A stretch of DNA of 64,000 bases from Methylobacter sp. (GCA_030684815.1 JAUXXQ010000120.1:18492-82491); one strand, 5' to 3'. Counted from the first letter of the stretch, positions 52,773 through 62,009 are shown. Numbers and translations: made by a program. Notes: generated from the letters alone by a model not told the origin.

Positions 52773-52808
52773 CAAAAAAGGGAGGGTTTCAAACCCCTCC
52801 CTTTTTTT
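52773..52808 (+). terminator. Strong terminator after the outer membrane protein
   Basis: AAAAAAGGGAGGG and CCCTCCCTTTTTTT form a GC-rich stem with a TTTCAAAC loop and a T-run. Confidence 0.9.
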
Positions 52809-53293
52809 ATGGTTAAAAATAAGGTGTGCGACACTTAAAATAATGGGCGTCTTTATAGGGTCTAAGCGTTACCATATCATCCGATATGGCGTTCAGAGAA
52901 AACCGGCAAAGTGTAGGTTTGGCAACAATAACGTTGTAAAAAAAACTGAATCCACTGGCGCATAATTGGCGCTAGTGAAATCTGGCATCGCGAAATGCGC
53001 ACCCCCTATTAAGGGGCGCATGGACAATAATCCCAACCATACCAACCTGGGCAGAAGCCTACAGGTTGAAACCGGCGGAAAATTCCACCTGTTAAAATCT
53101 GTTACAACTTGAATTCGCCCAACAATCAAGCTGGTTAATGCCGTTTTTTTGTGGCTGTGGAGTTTGGCAACGATTGCGGCCAGTTTTACGCAACTATCCC
53201 ACCCCATCCTATGTAAGCCCACGTTTAAAGTGTACCCAAGCGCGTACCCTTTTTTGATGCTAAAAAATAATAGCTTTAAATATTAACGACTTA
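52809..53293. other. Gene-free region between the outer membrane protein and radC
   Basis: No convincing gene. The ORF at 52893-53222 (minus) lacks family features and a ribosome site. Short palindromes occur, such as TGGCGCATAATTGGCGCTAG and GCGCACCCCCTATTAAGGGGCGC. Nothing further can be said. Confidence 0.4.
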
Positions 53294-53968
53294 TTACATT
53301 AAACCATGCTCCGCAAAGGAGTAGGGATCGCCGTCGCCGATTATGAAATGATCCAATACGCGTATGTCGAACAGAGCCAACGCTTGTTTGAGTTTATCGG
53401 TGATGTGTTTGTCGGCCTGGCTGGGTTCGGAGATGCCGGACGGATGGTTGTGGGCAAAAATTACTGCCGCTGCGTTATGGTGTAAGGCTTGCTTGGCGAC
53501 TTCCCGGGGATAAACGCTGGCGCCGTCTATGGTGCCACGGAACAGTTCATCGAGTTGTATGACGCGGTGTTGGTTGTCGAGAAACAGACAGGCAAACACT
53601 TCGTAGTTGTAGCCGCGCAGTTGGGCGCTGAGGTAAGCGCGGGTGATGTCCGGGCTGGTTAGGGCGTCGCCGCGTTGCAGGGCTTCTTTAAAATGGCGTT
53701 TGGCCATTTCCAATACTGCCTGGAGCTGGACATAGGTGGCGTCACCTAAGCCTTTGCCTTGGCAAAAACGTTTTTTATCGGCGCCTAATAAGGCTTTCAG
53801 GGAGCCGAAGTCGGTGAGCAACTCACGGGCCAAATCAACCGCCGATTTGCCGGGCACGCCGGTACGTAAAAAAATGGCCAACAGCTCGGCATCGGTTAAA
53901 GCCTCCGGGCCGCGTTGCAACAGTTTTTCCCTAGGCCGATCCTCTGCCGACCAATCCTTAATAGACAT
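53294..53968 (-). CDS. radC: RadC family JAB/MPN-domain protein
   Basis: 224 residues with an N-terminal helix-hairpin-helix part ([47 protein letters not shown]) and a JAB metalloprotease-like domain with [28 protein letters not shown]. Family members were once thought to act in DNA repair, but that is not established. The gene is divergent from coaBC. A family B repeat lies in the space between the two genes. Confidence 0.95.
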   Translation of the reverse strand: MSIKDWSAEDRPREKLLQRGPEALTDAELLAIFLRTGVPGKSAVDLARELLTDFGSLKALLGADKKRFCQGKGLGDATYVQLQAVLEMAKRHFKEALQRGDALTSPDITRAYLSAQLRGYNYEVFACLFLDNQHRVIQLDELFRGTIDGASVYPREVAKQALHHNAAAVIFAHNHPSGISEPSQADKHITDKLKQALALFDIRVLDHFIIGDGDPYSFAEHGLM

Positions 53969-53999
53969 AAACTTCCCCCTAGTGTGATTGAGATTTAAG

Positions 54000-54141
54000 G
54001 GCTTCCCATTTAAAGCGGGACAAGTATGCCGAAGTAGACCTTCCAGGTTTTACGACTGCCCTGGATGGCGGAAGTGCTGGAGCCGCCGGGAGCGGCTCCA
54101 GTAAAAACCTGGAAGGTCTGTCCCGTGTTAAGTTGATAGCC
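54000..54141 (+). mobile_element. Family B repeat (MITE-like) with 8-bp target duplication
   Basis: 142-bp element from GGCTTCCCATTTAAAGCGGGACA to TGTCCCGTGTTAAGTTGATAGCC, flanked by GATTTAAG on both sides (53992-53999, 54142-54149). It sits in the divergent promoter region of radC and coaBC. Confidence 0.85.
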
Positions 54142-54178
54142 GATTTAAGCATAGAAGAATTTGTTGAACCTTGCCATA

Positions 54179-55411
54179 ATGCCGCTTTTGTTCAAGTTTA
54201 CGGGCATTGTTATTAATAAGCATATTTTATTGGCGGTCTGCGGCGGCATTGCGGCGTATAAGTCGGCTGAATTGGTCAGGTTGTTGCGTAAACAGGGTGC
54301 TACGGTGCGCGTGGTGATGACGCATGCTGCCATGCAGTTTGTCAGTCCGCTGACGTTTCAGGCGCTGTCCGGGCATCCGGTGCACAGCGAATTGCTCGAT
54401 GTCCATGAAGAGCAGGCGATGAGCCATATCAGTCTGGCGCGCTGGGCCGATGTTTTGATTATTGCGCCGGCAACGGCAAACACGCTGGCTAAATGCAGTC
54501 ATGGTTTGGCTGACGATTTGCTGTCAACGCTGTATTTGGCGGCAAGTTGTCCGGTTTATGTGGCGCCGGCGATGAATCAGGCGATGTGGCATAAGCCGGT
54601 GACCCAGGAAAATATACAGCGGCTCAAAAGCCACGGCGTTACGGTGATAGGCCCGGAACAGGGCGATCAGGCGTGCGGCGAAACCGGTTTTGGCCGGATG
54701 TCCGAGCCGGTGGATATTTGTCGGCGCGTGCTGGCGGAACCGGCGGCGCACTGTTTAAGCGGGCTTAAGGTGCTGGTCAGTGCCGGGCCGACCCGCGAAC
54801 CGCTAGACCCGGTGCGTTACATCAGCAACCGCAGTTCCGGGAAAATGGGTTATGCGCTGGCTGAGGCGGCGTTAAAAGCGGGCGCTGAGGTCACGCTGGT
54901 CAGCGGCCCGGTGGCGCTGTCGGCACCGTTTAATGTGGCGGTGATCAAGGTGGAAACGGCGACGCAAATGTATGCAGCGGTTATCAGCGAGGCGGCACAG
55001 CATGATATTTATATCGGTGCGGCGGCGGTTGCCGATTACAGTCCGGTGCGGGTGGAAGCGGCAAAAATAAAAAAACAAGGCGGGCAGACCACGCTGACGC
55101 TACAGAAAACCCAGGATATTTTGGCCGATGTGGCACAGCTCGAACAACGCCCGTTCACGGTTGGCTTCGCCGCCGAAACGCATGACCTTGAACAATATGC
55201 CCAAGATAAATTGCTGCGCAAAAATCTGGATATGATTGCGGCAAACTGGGTGGGGCGCGAGCTGGGCGGTTTTGACAGCGAGCAAAATGCGTTGCAGGTG
55301 TTCTGGAAAAACGGCCGAAAAAATCTGGCTATGACCGATAAAAACCACTTGGCCGAACAATTGATCGGCTTAATCGCAGAGAGAAGGGAAGATGAAAAAA
55401 ATACAGCTTAA
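54179..55411 (+). CDS. coaBC: Bifunctional phosphopantothenoylcysteine decarboxylase/synthetase
   Basis: Couples cysteine to 4'-phosphopantothenate and decarboxylates the product in coenzyme A synthesis. The CoaC half has [36 protein letters not shown] with the active His, and the PAMNQAMW motif; [10 protein letters not shown] follows. The CoaB half has [48 protein letters not shown]. The start is probably ATG 54179; the track's 54161 is a TTG. dut overlaps the end by 20 bases. coaBC-dut-algC is the pseudomonad-like order. Confidence 0.95.
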   Translation: MPLLFKFTGIVINKHILLAVCGGIAAYKSAELVRLLRKQGATVRVVMTHAAMQFVSPLTFQALSGHPVHSELLDVHEEQAMSHISLARWADVLIIAPATANTLAKCSHGLADDLLSTLYLAASCPVYVAPAMNQAMWHKPVTQENIQRLKSHGVTVIGPEQGDQACGETGFGRMSEPVDICRRVLAEPAAHCLSGLKVLVSAGPTREPLDPVRYISNRSSGKMGYALAEAALKAGAEVTLVSGPVALSAPFNVAVIKVETATQMYAAVISEAAQHDIYIGAAAVADYSPVRVEAAKIKKQGGQTTLTLQKTQDILADVAQLEQRPFTVGFAAETHDLEQYAQDKLLRKNLDMIAANWVGRELGGFDSEQNALQVFWKNGRKNLAMTDKNHLAEQLIGLIAERREDEKNTA

Positions 55412-55847
55412 AATTCTGGATGGCCGTTTAGGCAAGGATATTCCGTTGCCGGACTATGCCACAGCCGGGTCGGCGGGCTTGGATTTGCGCGCTTGTCTGG
55501 ATGAACCGGTCGAATTGCAGCCGGGGGAAACAGTGTTGATTCCCACCGGCATGGCGATTTATATTAACGACCATCAGTTGGCTGCGGTGTTGTTGCCGCG
55601 TTCCGGTTTAGGGCATAAACATGGCATCGTGCTGGGCAATCTGGTTGGGCTGATTGATTCGGATTATCAGGGTCAGGTTTTTATTTCCTGCTGGAATCGG
55701 GGCAATACCGCGTTTACCATTAATGTCGGCGAGCGTATTGCGCAGATGGTTTTTGTGCCGGTGGTGCAGGTGAAATTCGAGCAAGTTGACAAATTCGATG
55801 AAAGTTTGCGCGGTATCGGCGGCTTTGGCCATACCGGCCGACATTAA
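55392..55847 (+). CDS. dut: Deoxyuridine 5'-triphosphate nucleotidohydrolase
   Basis: Hydrolyses dUTP to dUMP, keeping uracil out of DNA and feeding dTMP synthesis. 151 residues with the five dUTPase motifs: [39 protein letters not shown] and [10 protein letters not shown] (C-terminal P-loop-like). It starts inside the coaBC end (20-base overlap). Confidence 0.97.
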   Translation: MKKIQLKILDGRLGKDIPLPDYATAGSAGLDLRACLDEPVELQPGETVLIPTGMAIYINDHQLAAVLLPRSGLGHKHGIVLGNLVGLIDSDYQGQVFISCWNRGNTAFTINVGERIAQMVFVPVVQVKFEQVDKFDESLRGIGGFGHTGRH

Positions 55848-55884
55848 AATAACATTGCAGTAACTTTTCAGCGAAAGAAGCAAT

Positions 55885-55996
55885 GGAACGCGGATGACAC
55901 AGATAGGACGGATTTACACGGATTTTTTAAAATATACCGTGCGTTATCAGTGTCATTCGTGTTCCATTTAATCATCTTTAGCAGCGCTGAGCCGTT
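55885..55996. repeat. ATCCGTGTTCC-type dispersed repeat, hairpin copy
   Basis: GGAACGCGGATGACACAGATA and TATCAGTGTCATTCGTGTTCC are near-complements flanking TTTACACGGATTTTTTAAAA. The right flank GCTGAGCCGT matches that at 37345. Fills the gap before algC. Confidence 0.7.
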
Positions 55997-56029
55997 ACCA
56001 TCGCAGATTAATTTACTATAGGCATAATT

Positions 56030-58567
56030 ATGGTACGACTATTTTCTTTACTGTCAGCGTTTGCTGTTTTAATGATCCTCGTTGTCGGTGGCGGCATTTA
56101 TTGGCTCAGTGCGGCGCAGGTCGGGCAAGCAAGGCAAGATTCCGCGACGACGGCGGCAAGCAGCCTTGCTGCTAATCTGACTGAGCAAATCAATATGCGC
56201 ATCAATACGGTGGAAAAAATGGCGCAAGACCCTGAGGTCGTGGCTGCTGTCATCAGTGCCGATCCGGGGCAATTGACTGCGGCCGCCGAGAAATTGGAAC
56301 GCCATTTGCCGGGTGTACTGAAAATCAGGTTGCTATTGCCCGGTATCAGTGAGCTGGACAACAAAAGCGTACCCAGAATGGGCTATGCCGATCTGGATAT
56401 GGTGAGGGAGACATTTAGTAAGGATCAACTGCCTGCGATACAAGGCGATATGGGGCCTGACCGGCATTTGGCGATAACCCGCCGGATTATGCACAATGGG
56501 CAGGCGGTCGGCGTGATTCTGGCCAGTTTGGCTTATGATTTTGTCAATAAAACGGTGCAGGCGACGGCGCTAAATGACGGCTATGTTGAACTGAAACAGG
56601 GTGCGCTGGCTTTAGCGGCTGTGGGCGAGGTGCCGGCCGAGGAGGAAAGCGCCGATGCGCAAAAAATCACCCTCGCCAACACCGGCTGGGAGTTGCGCTA
56701 CCAAGTTGCCGACACGACAAATTCCAGTAACTTGATGGTTATTTTTGCGGTGATTATTGTGCCCGCATTGCTAGTGCTGGCGGCCTTCTTTATCGGCTAC
56801 CGGAAGCTTTCACAGATATTGACCGAGGATTTGGGCTGTGTACTGAAAGCAAGCAAGGACATGATGACCAATAAACTGCAAGGCACCTATCCGGTTAAGC
56901 TGGCGGAAATGGATGCGGTGGTGTCGACGCTGGTGCAGTTCAAACGGGTTTTGGATAGCGAGGGCATCGAAATTCCTGATCATGATACCGGCGATGCCCA
57001 GATGAACCGTTTTTTCGATGGCTTTGATGACCCGCTAAATACCGGCGGCTCGATGCTATGGGGCGGGGACGAACCAGCGCCGGTCGCCGCAAAAAACGAA
57101 GCCAGCGCGCCAGTTAGCTTTAACAAGCCTGACATTATTGAAACAACCGTGCCCGATTCCTTTGATATGCCGATGACGGTAACAAAAACCGCTGACACCG
57201 GCATCATTTTCAGGGCTTACGACATTCGCGGCATCGTCGGCAAGACCTTGACCAAAGACGTGGTTTACGACATTGGCCGGGCGCTGGGTACTCAAGCCAA
57301 AGAACAGGGCTGCAAAACCATGGTGGTTGGTCGGGATGGCAGAACTTCCAGTCCGGCTCTGGCGGAAGCGTTGGCTAAAGGCCTTATCAGCACCGGGCTT
57401 AATGTGCTGGATATTGGCATGGTGCCGACACCGGTGCTGTATTTCGTCGCCAAGCATACCGAAGGGCGTTCCGGGGTGATGATCACCGGCAGCCATAACC
57501 CCGCTGATTATAATGGCCTGAAAATGGTCATTAACGGCGAAACGCTGGCCAACCAAAAAATCCAGCAATTGAAAGGCTGCATCGATAATGCGGCTTACGC
57601 AACCGGCAATCCCGGCAGCATCGAAGAAAACAGCCAGTACAGCAATGAATACATCGGCCTTATTGATGAAGACATACACATTGCCAGGCCGTTGACCGTA
57701 GTGCTCGATTGCGGCAACGGCGTGGCCGGTGAGTTGGGGCCGAAGCTACTGAAAACCTTGGGCTGCAACGTGGTGGAACTGTTCTGCGACATCGACGGCA
57801 ATTTCCCCAATCACCATCCCGACCCCAGCAACCCCAAAAACCTGACCGAACTGATTGCAACCGTCAAACATTACAAGGCCGACCTCGGCATTGCTTTTGA
57901 CGGCGACGGCGACCGTTTGGGCATCGTTGATTCAAGCGGCAAAATCATCTGGCCGGATCGGCAAATGATGCTGTTTGCCAAAGATGTATTGGCCGGAAAA
58001 CCCGGCGCAGAAATCATTTACGACGTGAAATGCAGCCGTCATTTGCCCGAACAGATTACCAAATTCGGCGGCAGGCCGACGATGTGGAAAACCGGGCATT
58101 CCTTGATAAAAGCGAAATTGAAGGAAACCGGCGCCAAACTGGCTGGTGAAATGAGCGGGCATATTTTCTTTAATGACCGCTGGTTCGGCTTTGATGATGC
58201 GCTGTATTCCGCAGCCCGTTTGCTGGAAATCATATCCCGCGACACCCGCAGCAGCGCCGAGGTGTTTGCCGATTTTCCCGACAGCATCAACACCCCGGAA
58301 TTGAATGTGGCGCTGGAAGAAGGCGAAAACTTCATTTTTATCGAGCGTTTGCTGGCGGCGGCTCATTTCACCGACGGCAAAATCATTGACATAGATGGGA
58401 TGCGCGTCGATTTTGCCGATGGTTGGGGACTGGTGCGGGCATCGAATACCACGCCGTCTTTGGTGATTCGTTTTGAGGCCGATTCGGATGAGGCCATGCG
58501 TCGGATCCAACAGCAGTTCGGTGACTTGATGAAAACGATTAAGCCCAACATTAACTTGCCTTTTTAG
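56030..58567 (+). CDS. algC: Phosphomannomutase/phosphoglucomutase with N-terminal membrane region
   Basis: Interconverts hexose 1- and 6-phosphates for exopolysaccharide and LPS precursors. 845 residues. The first ~390 residues are extra: TM helix MVRLFSLLSAFAVLMILVVGGGIYWLS, an extracytoplasmic domain, a second TM (NLMVIFAVIIVPALLVLAAFFIGY) and a linker. The enzyme part begins GIIFRAYDIRGIVGKTL and has the phosphoserine loop GVMITGSHNPADYNGLKM, the metal loop DGDGDRLG, and the sugar-binding GEMSGHIFF. A similar N-terminal extension occurs in Pseudomonas AlgC-type genes downstream of dut. The family B repeat starts right at its stop. Confidence 0.93.
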   Translation: MVRLFSLLSAFAVLMILVVGGGIYWLSAAQVGQARQDSATTAASSLAANLTEQINMRINTVEKMAQDPEVVAAVISADPGQLTAAAEKLERHLPGVLKIRLLLPGISELDNKSVPRMGYADLDMVRETFSKDQLPAIQGDMGPDRHLAITRRIMHNGQAVGVILASLAYDFVNKTVQATALNDGYVELKQGALALAAVGEVPAEEESADAQKITLANTGWELRYQVADTTNSSNLMVIFAVIIVPALLVLAAFFIGYRKLSQILTEDLGCVLKASKDMMTNKLQGTYPVKLAEMDAVVSTLVQFKRVLDSEGIEIPDHDTGDAQMNRFFDGFDDPLNTGGSMLWGGDEPAPVAAKNEASAPVSFNKPDIIETTVPDSFDMPMTVTKTADTGIIFRAYDIRGIVGKTLTKDVVYDIGRALGTQAKEQGCKTMVVGRDGRTSSPALAEALAKGLISTGLNVLDIGMVPTPVLYFVAKHTEGRSGVMITGSHNPADYNGLKMVINGETLANQKIQQLKGCIDNAAYATGNPGSIEENSQYSNEYIGLIDEDIHIARPLTVVLDCGNGVAGELGPKLLKTLGCNVVELFCDIDGNFPNHHPDPSNPKNLTELIATVKHYKADLGIAFDGDGDRLGIVDSSGKIIWPDRQMMLFAKDVLAGKPGAEIIYDVKCSRHLPEQITKFGGRPTMWKTGHSLIKAKLKETGAKLAGEMSGHIFFNDRWFGFDDALYSAARLLEIISRDTRSSAEVFADFPDSINTPELNVALEEGENFIFIERLLAAAHFTDGKIIDIDGMRVDFADGWGLVRASNTTPSLVIRFEADSDEAMRRIQQQFGDLMKTIKPNINLPF

Positions 58568-58694
58568 GCTATCAACTTAACGCGGGACAGACCTTCCAGG
58601 TTTTACGACTGCCATGGATGGCGGAAGTGCTGGAGCCGTCGGGAGCGGCTCCAGTAAAAACCTGGAAGGTCTGTCCCGCTTTAAATGGGAAGCC
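58567..58694 (-). mobile_element. Family B repeat with ends reversed relative to core
   Basis: The left end is GGCTATCAACTTAACGCGGGACA and the right end TGTCCCGCTTTAAATGGGAAGCC, the reverse of the other copies. The inner ACGACTGCCATGGATGGCGGAAGTGCTGGAGCC core keeps the same strand as they do. No target duplication is seen. It begins on the TAG stop of algC. Confidence 0.8.
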
Positions 58695-58775
58695 TAAATT
58701 CGAGTTTCTTGTACAATAACAACGCTATTGAAATAGTCGTTTAGGTATTCAGTTTTTAACCACCCGGGGAAAATA

Positions 58776-59171
58776 ATGAAAAAAATAAATATGTTAGTTG
58801 CGTCGTCTTTGTTGTTTGGCTTATCAGGCACTGCGGTATTGGCCGATACCCTGACTTCGAATAAGGACATCATCGGCAGTTGGTTTTTGGGCTACAGCAA
58901 AAAATCACCCGACGCTACAGAAACTAAACCGATGGGCATGACCTGGGTGATTAACGACACCCAGCTAGTCCAAAAAGACATCCCTCAAGTCAGGGGCAAT
59001 CCTTACGACGCGCCTGCAGTTGATTATCTTGTTGAAGACGGCAATTTAAAAGTCAGCATACTGGGCAGGGCGGGTAAATTCGACGTTTATTCATTAGAAG
59101 AAAAATCCGACACCGCCATGGTGCTTAAGGACAATAAGTACGGAACCTATCTGTATTTCACTAAAAAATAA
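58776..59171 (+). CDS. Small exported protein, unknown
   Basis: 131 residues with a signal peptide (MKKINMLVASSLLFGLSGTAVLAD). The mature part looks beta-rich (GSWFLGYSKK, GMTWVINDTQLVQKDI, LKVSILGRAGKFDVYSLEEKSDTAMVLKDNKYGTYLYF), recalling small lipocalin- or DUF-like periplasmic proteins. No Cys. Family not recognised. The ATG follows CCCGGGG, so the ribosome site is fair. A small membrane gene follows after 20 bases. Confidence 0.7.
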   Translation: MKKINMLVASSLLFGLSGTAVLADTLTSNKDIIGSWFLGYSKKSPDATETKPMGMTWVINDTQLVQKDIPQVRGNPYDAPAVDYLVEDGNLKVSILGRAGKFDVYSLEEKSDTAMVLKDNKYGTYLYFTKK

Positions 59172-59191
59172 GTTATTGTTGGTCGGACGTG

Positions 59192-59383
59192 ATGGAACCT
59201 TACTCTCGAGATTGTCCGCTATGCCGGATTATGCGCAGCCTGGCGTTTTCCGGCATTGGTATGGGCGGCGGCATAGGCATTGCGTATCTGTTCGGCGCCT
59301 CCAAAGAAGACATGATACTGACCGGCATTTTCGTCGCGGCGGTATTGGTCTTTGGCCGGAAGCGCCAGCAACCGCGTGAATAA
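59192..59383 (+). CDS. Small membrane protein with CxxC, unknown
   Basis: 63 residues from the ATG at 59192 (MEPYSRDCPLCRIMRSL). A CPLC pair lies at the N-terminus, followed by one or two hydrophobic helices (AFSGIGMGGGIGIAYLFGA, DMILTGIFVAAVLVFG) and a basic tail. No family recognised. It may be co-transcribed with the gene upstream. Confidence 0.55.
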   Translation: MEPYSRDCPLCRIMRSLAFSGIGMGGGIGIAYLFGASKEDMILTGIFVAAVLVFGRKRQQPRE

Positions 59384-59412
59384 TAGGAATCCCCTTGCTT
59401 TGGCTGGGGGTG

Positions 59413-61005
59413 TCAAGAAAGTCTATGGTTGCGGTAATCCGCCAAATTAACCCCATATTTTTTCAGTTTGGCATAAACGGCACGGGAGCTGATTTCCATC
59501 TCTTCGGCGACTTTTTTGACGTCGCCCTGATGCTGCTTTAGGGCGCTGTCAAGAAAGCCCTGTTCGGCTTTGGCAAGGGCTTGCTCTTTGATGTCCTGCC
59601 AATGCCCAAGGCTAGGCGTGTTGGCCGGAAGCGGCAAGTCCAGCTCGGTCATTTCTTTGCCGGTGGCGAACAGGATGCTGCGTTCAAGTATGTTTTCCAG
59701 TTCGCGGACATTGCCCGGCCACGGGTAGGCGCGGATTTTCTGCATCACGTCACGGCTGACCGATTCGACCTTTTTGTTATATTTCTTGCTCAGGCGCTGC
59801 ACAATCAGCTGCACCAGATAAGGCAAATCTTCCGGCCGTTCGGCCAGCGGCGGGATGCTTAAGCGAACCACATTGATGCGGTAATACAGGTCGTTGCGGA
59901 ACAGCTCTTGCCTGACCAGTTCTTCTAGGTTGTTATTGGTGGCGGAGATGATTCTCAGGTCTACCGACAAAGTCTGTTTGCCGCCAACCCGCTCCAGTTC
60001 GCCTTCCTGCAGCACCCGAAGCAAGCGGGTTTGCGCGGCAGGGGACAGGCTATCGACCTCATCCAGAAACAAAGTGCCGCCTTCGGCTCGCTCGAAATAA
60101 CCTTGATGCACTTCAATGGCGCCGGTGAATGCGCCTTTTTCATGGCCGAACAGCGCGCTTTCGATCAGGCTTTCTGGGATTGCGCCGCAGTTGATCGGGA
60201 TAAAGGGTTTGTCGCAGCGGTCGCTCATCGCGTGGATGGCGTGTGCAACCAGTTCCTTGCCGACCCCGGTTTGGCCTTGAATCAGCACGGTTGCCAAGGT
60301 CGGCGCAATCACTTCGATGGCTTGCAGGATTTTCTGCATGGTGGGCGATTTGGCAATAATGGCCGGGGGCTGGTGTTTTTGGGCGGGCTGTTTGCCTTGC
60401 CTGCGCCAGAGCTGCTGCATACTTTGTTCAATGCGCGAATGCAGTTCGTTAATGTCCTGCATTTCCTTAACCGGCGTGGTGTCGGTGTATTCTATGCCCG
60501 GTTGGTTTTTTGCTGCGTTCGGATGTGTGTAAATGCACACTTCGCATTTGCCGTCATGGCGGGCAATGCTTTGCTTGATTTCCACTTTGGCGTAACCGAA
60601 ATTCCTGGCGGCAATGCCGCCAAAGACGCTGGAGGTCATCCGGCACAGTTCGGGGAAGTTGGTGACCCGGTCGCCAAAGGGGCAGCTGCTGTTGGTTACG
60701 GTAATGCAATCCTGGCCGCTGGACACCAGGGAAAACTTGCCGCCGATGTTGTTTTTAAGGCCGAGTATCAGTTCGACATAGCGCTCTTTGTCAAGCAGTT
60801 CGGCGTTATGGTTTGCTTCCCGATAGGTTTCTTCAAAAAAGCAGCCGGCCGTTTTGGCGATATGCTCAATCAATTGCTCGCAATGTTTTTGCCCCTGCTG
60901 TTCGCTGGCGTGCATCAGTTCCAGGATGAAGGTTTGCAGAAAAAAAACCGGTGTCAGGTCGGAAAGGGAGTTGTCCATGGCATTTTTTGTGAAGTTGTTT
61001 TTCAC
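59413..61005 (-). CDS. Sigma-54-dependent transcriptional activator
   Basis: 530 residues. The N-terminal sensor part (1-180) has a Cys-rich segment (Cys100, Cys108 in SSCPFG, Cys121, Cys154 and Cys157 in GKCEVC), resembling the methanogen-output (MetOD1/V4R-like) type. The AAA+ domain has the P-loop GQTGVGKE (~244-251), the sigma-54 contact GAFTGA (291-296), and Walker B GGTLFLDEVDSLSPAAQTRLLRVLQEGE. The C-terminal Fis-type helix-turn-helix is GDVKKVAEEMEISSRAVYAKLKKYGV. The start is GTG 61005 or ATG 60978. It is divergent from a gene with a sigma-54 promoter. The signal sensed is unknown; the Cys cluster suggests metal or redox. Confidence 0.9.
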   Translation of the reverse strand: MKNNFTKNAMDNSLSDLTPVFFLQTFILELMHASEQQGQKHCEQLIEHIAKTAGCFFEETYREANHNAELLDKERYVELILGLKNNIGGKFSLVSSGQDCITVTNSSCPFGDRVTNFPELCRMTSSVFGGIAARNFGYAKVEIKQSIARHDGKCEVCIYTHPNAAKNQPGIEYTDTTPVKEMQDINELHSRIEQSMQQLWRRQGKQPAQKHQPPAIIAKSPTMQKILQAIEVIAPTLATVLIQGQTGVGKELVAHAIHAMSDRCDKPFIPINCGAIPESLIESALFGHEKGAFTGAIEVHQGYFERAEGGTLFLDEVDSLSPAAQTRLLRVLQEGELERVGGKQTLSVDLRIISATNNNLEELVRQELFRNDLYYRINVVRLSIPPLAERPEDLPYLVQLIVQRLSKKYNKKVESVSRDVMQKIRAYPWPGNVRELENILERSILFATGKEMTELDLPLPANTPSLGHWQDIKEQALAKAEQGFLDSALKQHQGDVKKVAEEMEISSRAVYAKLKKYGVNLADYRNHRLS

Positions 61006-61024
61006 TTATTGAAGCACAGCTTCA
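60989..61024. promoter_or_regulatory. Possible enhancer sites for the sigma-54 activator
   Basis: GTGAAGTTGTTTTTCAC (60989-61005) and TGAAGCACAGCTTCA (61010-61024) are inverted repeats with a shared GTGAAG/CTTCAC theme. They lie 60-100 bases upstream of the sigma-54 promoter, the usual place for activator binding. Confidence 0.5.
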
Positions 61025-61086
61025 CTTGTTCGGCCAAGCAAAAAAACAAGTTATTGTTATTTAATGAAAATATTACCGCCCATTAC

Positions 61087-61102
61087 TGGCATAACACTTG
61101 CT
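61087..61102 (+). promoter_or_regulatory. Sigma-54 promoter of the DUF938 gene
   Basis: TGGCATAACACTTGCT matches the -24/-12 consensus TGGCAC-N5-TTGC with correct spacing; one base (T for C) differs. It lies 39 bases before the ATG of the DUF938 methyltransferase gene. Confidence 0.75.
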
Positions 61103-61140
61103 GCTACTGAAGTTCAACTAACCGTAACGAGGAACTGGAC

Positions 61141-61797
61141 ATGAGCCAAGATAAACCACCTTTAGACCCGCATCCGTTAAGCGAATATGTCGCCTGGGCC
61201 GGAAGCCGCAACCGCGAGCCGCTGTTAGGCGTGTTAAAAGAAAAATTACCGAAAGATCCGGGCAATGTGTTGGAACTCGCCAGCGGCAGCGGTATGCACA
61301 TCAATTTCTTTGCGCCGCATTTTGAGCACTTGCATTTCCATCCGTCCGATAAGGATGAGGCGGTCTTTGACAATATCAAGAAGCTGTCCATCGACCACAA
61401 GAACGACAATATTGCCGATCCGGCCCATCTGGATTTAACCGACCCTGAAACCTGGTTTAATGCCGGTAAGCCCCATTCATTTGCGTCCATTTTTTGTATT
61501 AACATTTTTCAGGTCGCGCCCATCTCCATTGCCGACGGTATGATGAAATGCGCCGCACATCTGCTCGATGACGATGGTTTTTTGTTGATTTACGGCCCGT
61601 TTCGGGTGGAAGGCACGTTCACCACCGATTCCAACAAGGAGTTCCATGAAACCCTGAGTTCGGCAGGGGTTTCGGAATGGGGTTTAAAAGATGTTGCCGA
61701 CCTGAAAAAAGCGGCTGAAAACCATGGTTTGGAGTTAAAAGAGCAGATTGACATGCCGGCCAATAATTTCTCGCTGATATTCGGCAGAAAGAAATAA
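61141..61797 (+). CDS. DUF938 SAM-dependent methyltransferase-like protein
   Basis: 218 residues of the DUF938 family. The Rossmann-type SAM site is NVLELASGSGMHINFFAPHFEHLHFHPSDKDEAVFDNIKK. DPAHLDLTDPETWF and FCINIFQVAPISIADGMMKCAAHLLDDDGFLLIYGPFRVEGTFTTDSNKEFHETL follow. Substrate unknown. The start ATG follows CGAGGAACTGGAC, a good ribosome site. The sigma-54 promoter in front and the divergent activator gene predict inducible control. Confidence 0.85.
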   Translation: MSQDKPPLDPHPLSEYVAWAGSRNREPLLGVLKEKLPKDPGNVLELASGSGMHINFFAPHFEHLHFHPSDKDEAVFDNIKKLSIDHKNDNIADPAHLDLTDPETWFNAGKPHSFASIFCINIFQVAPISIADGMMKCAAHLLDDDGFLLIYGPFRVEGTFTTDSNKEFHETLSSAGVSEWGLKDVADLKKAAENHGLELKEQIDMPANNFSLIFGRKK

Positions 61798-61884
61798 AAA
61801 ACCTTGCCCAGCACTCATCTTTATACCTATCGCGAAGTTGGCCGAAAGCCTGCAACATCCCACCTATTGAAGGTGTTGCGAATG

Positions 61885-61917
61885 AGACCTTCCAGGTTTT
61901 TAAAACCTGGAAGGTCT
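61885..61917. repeat. Solo inverted repeat from family B
   Basis: AGACCTTCCAGGTTTT followed directly by its complement AAAACCTGGAAGGTCT. These are the inner arms of family B without core or ends, lying between two genes. It could be a deletion product of a full copy. Confidence 0.65.
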
Positions 61918-62009
61918 GCAGTTCAACAATCCATAGATACTTGTGCATAACGATGAACGTGCTACTTGGGAAATCGGTTTAATCAGATACTCAATTTAGG
62001 AAACTAACA

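Noticed and set aside
52893-53222. 109-residue minus-strand ORF between the outer membrane protein and radC
   Set aside because: No domain, no ribosome site, and low-complexity flanks. Left as gene-free space.
60031-61110. 359-residue plus-strand ORF opposite the sigma-54 activator
   Set aside because: Overlaps the activator and the promoter region; no family features.
61885-61917. Ordinary terminator after the DUF938 gene
   Set aside because: The stem is identical to family B inner arms, lies about 90 bases past the stop and lacks a T-run afterwards.
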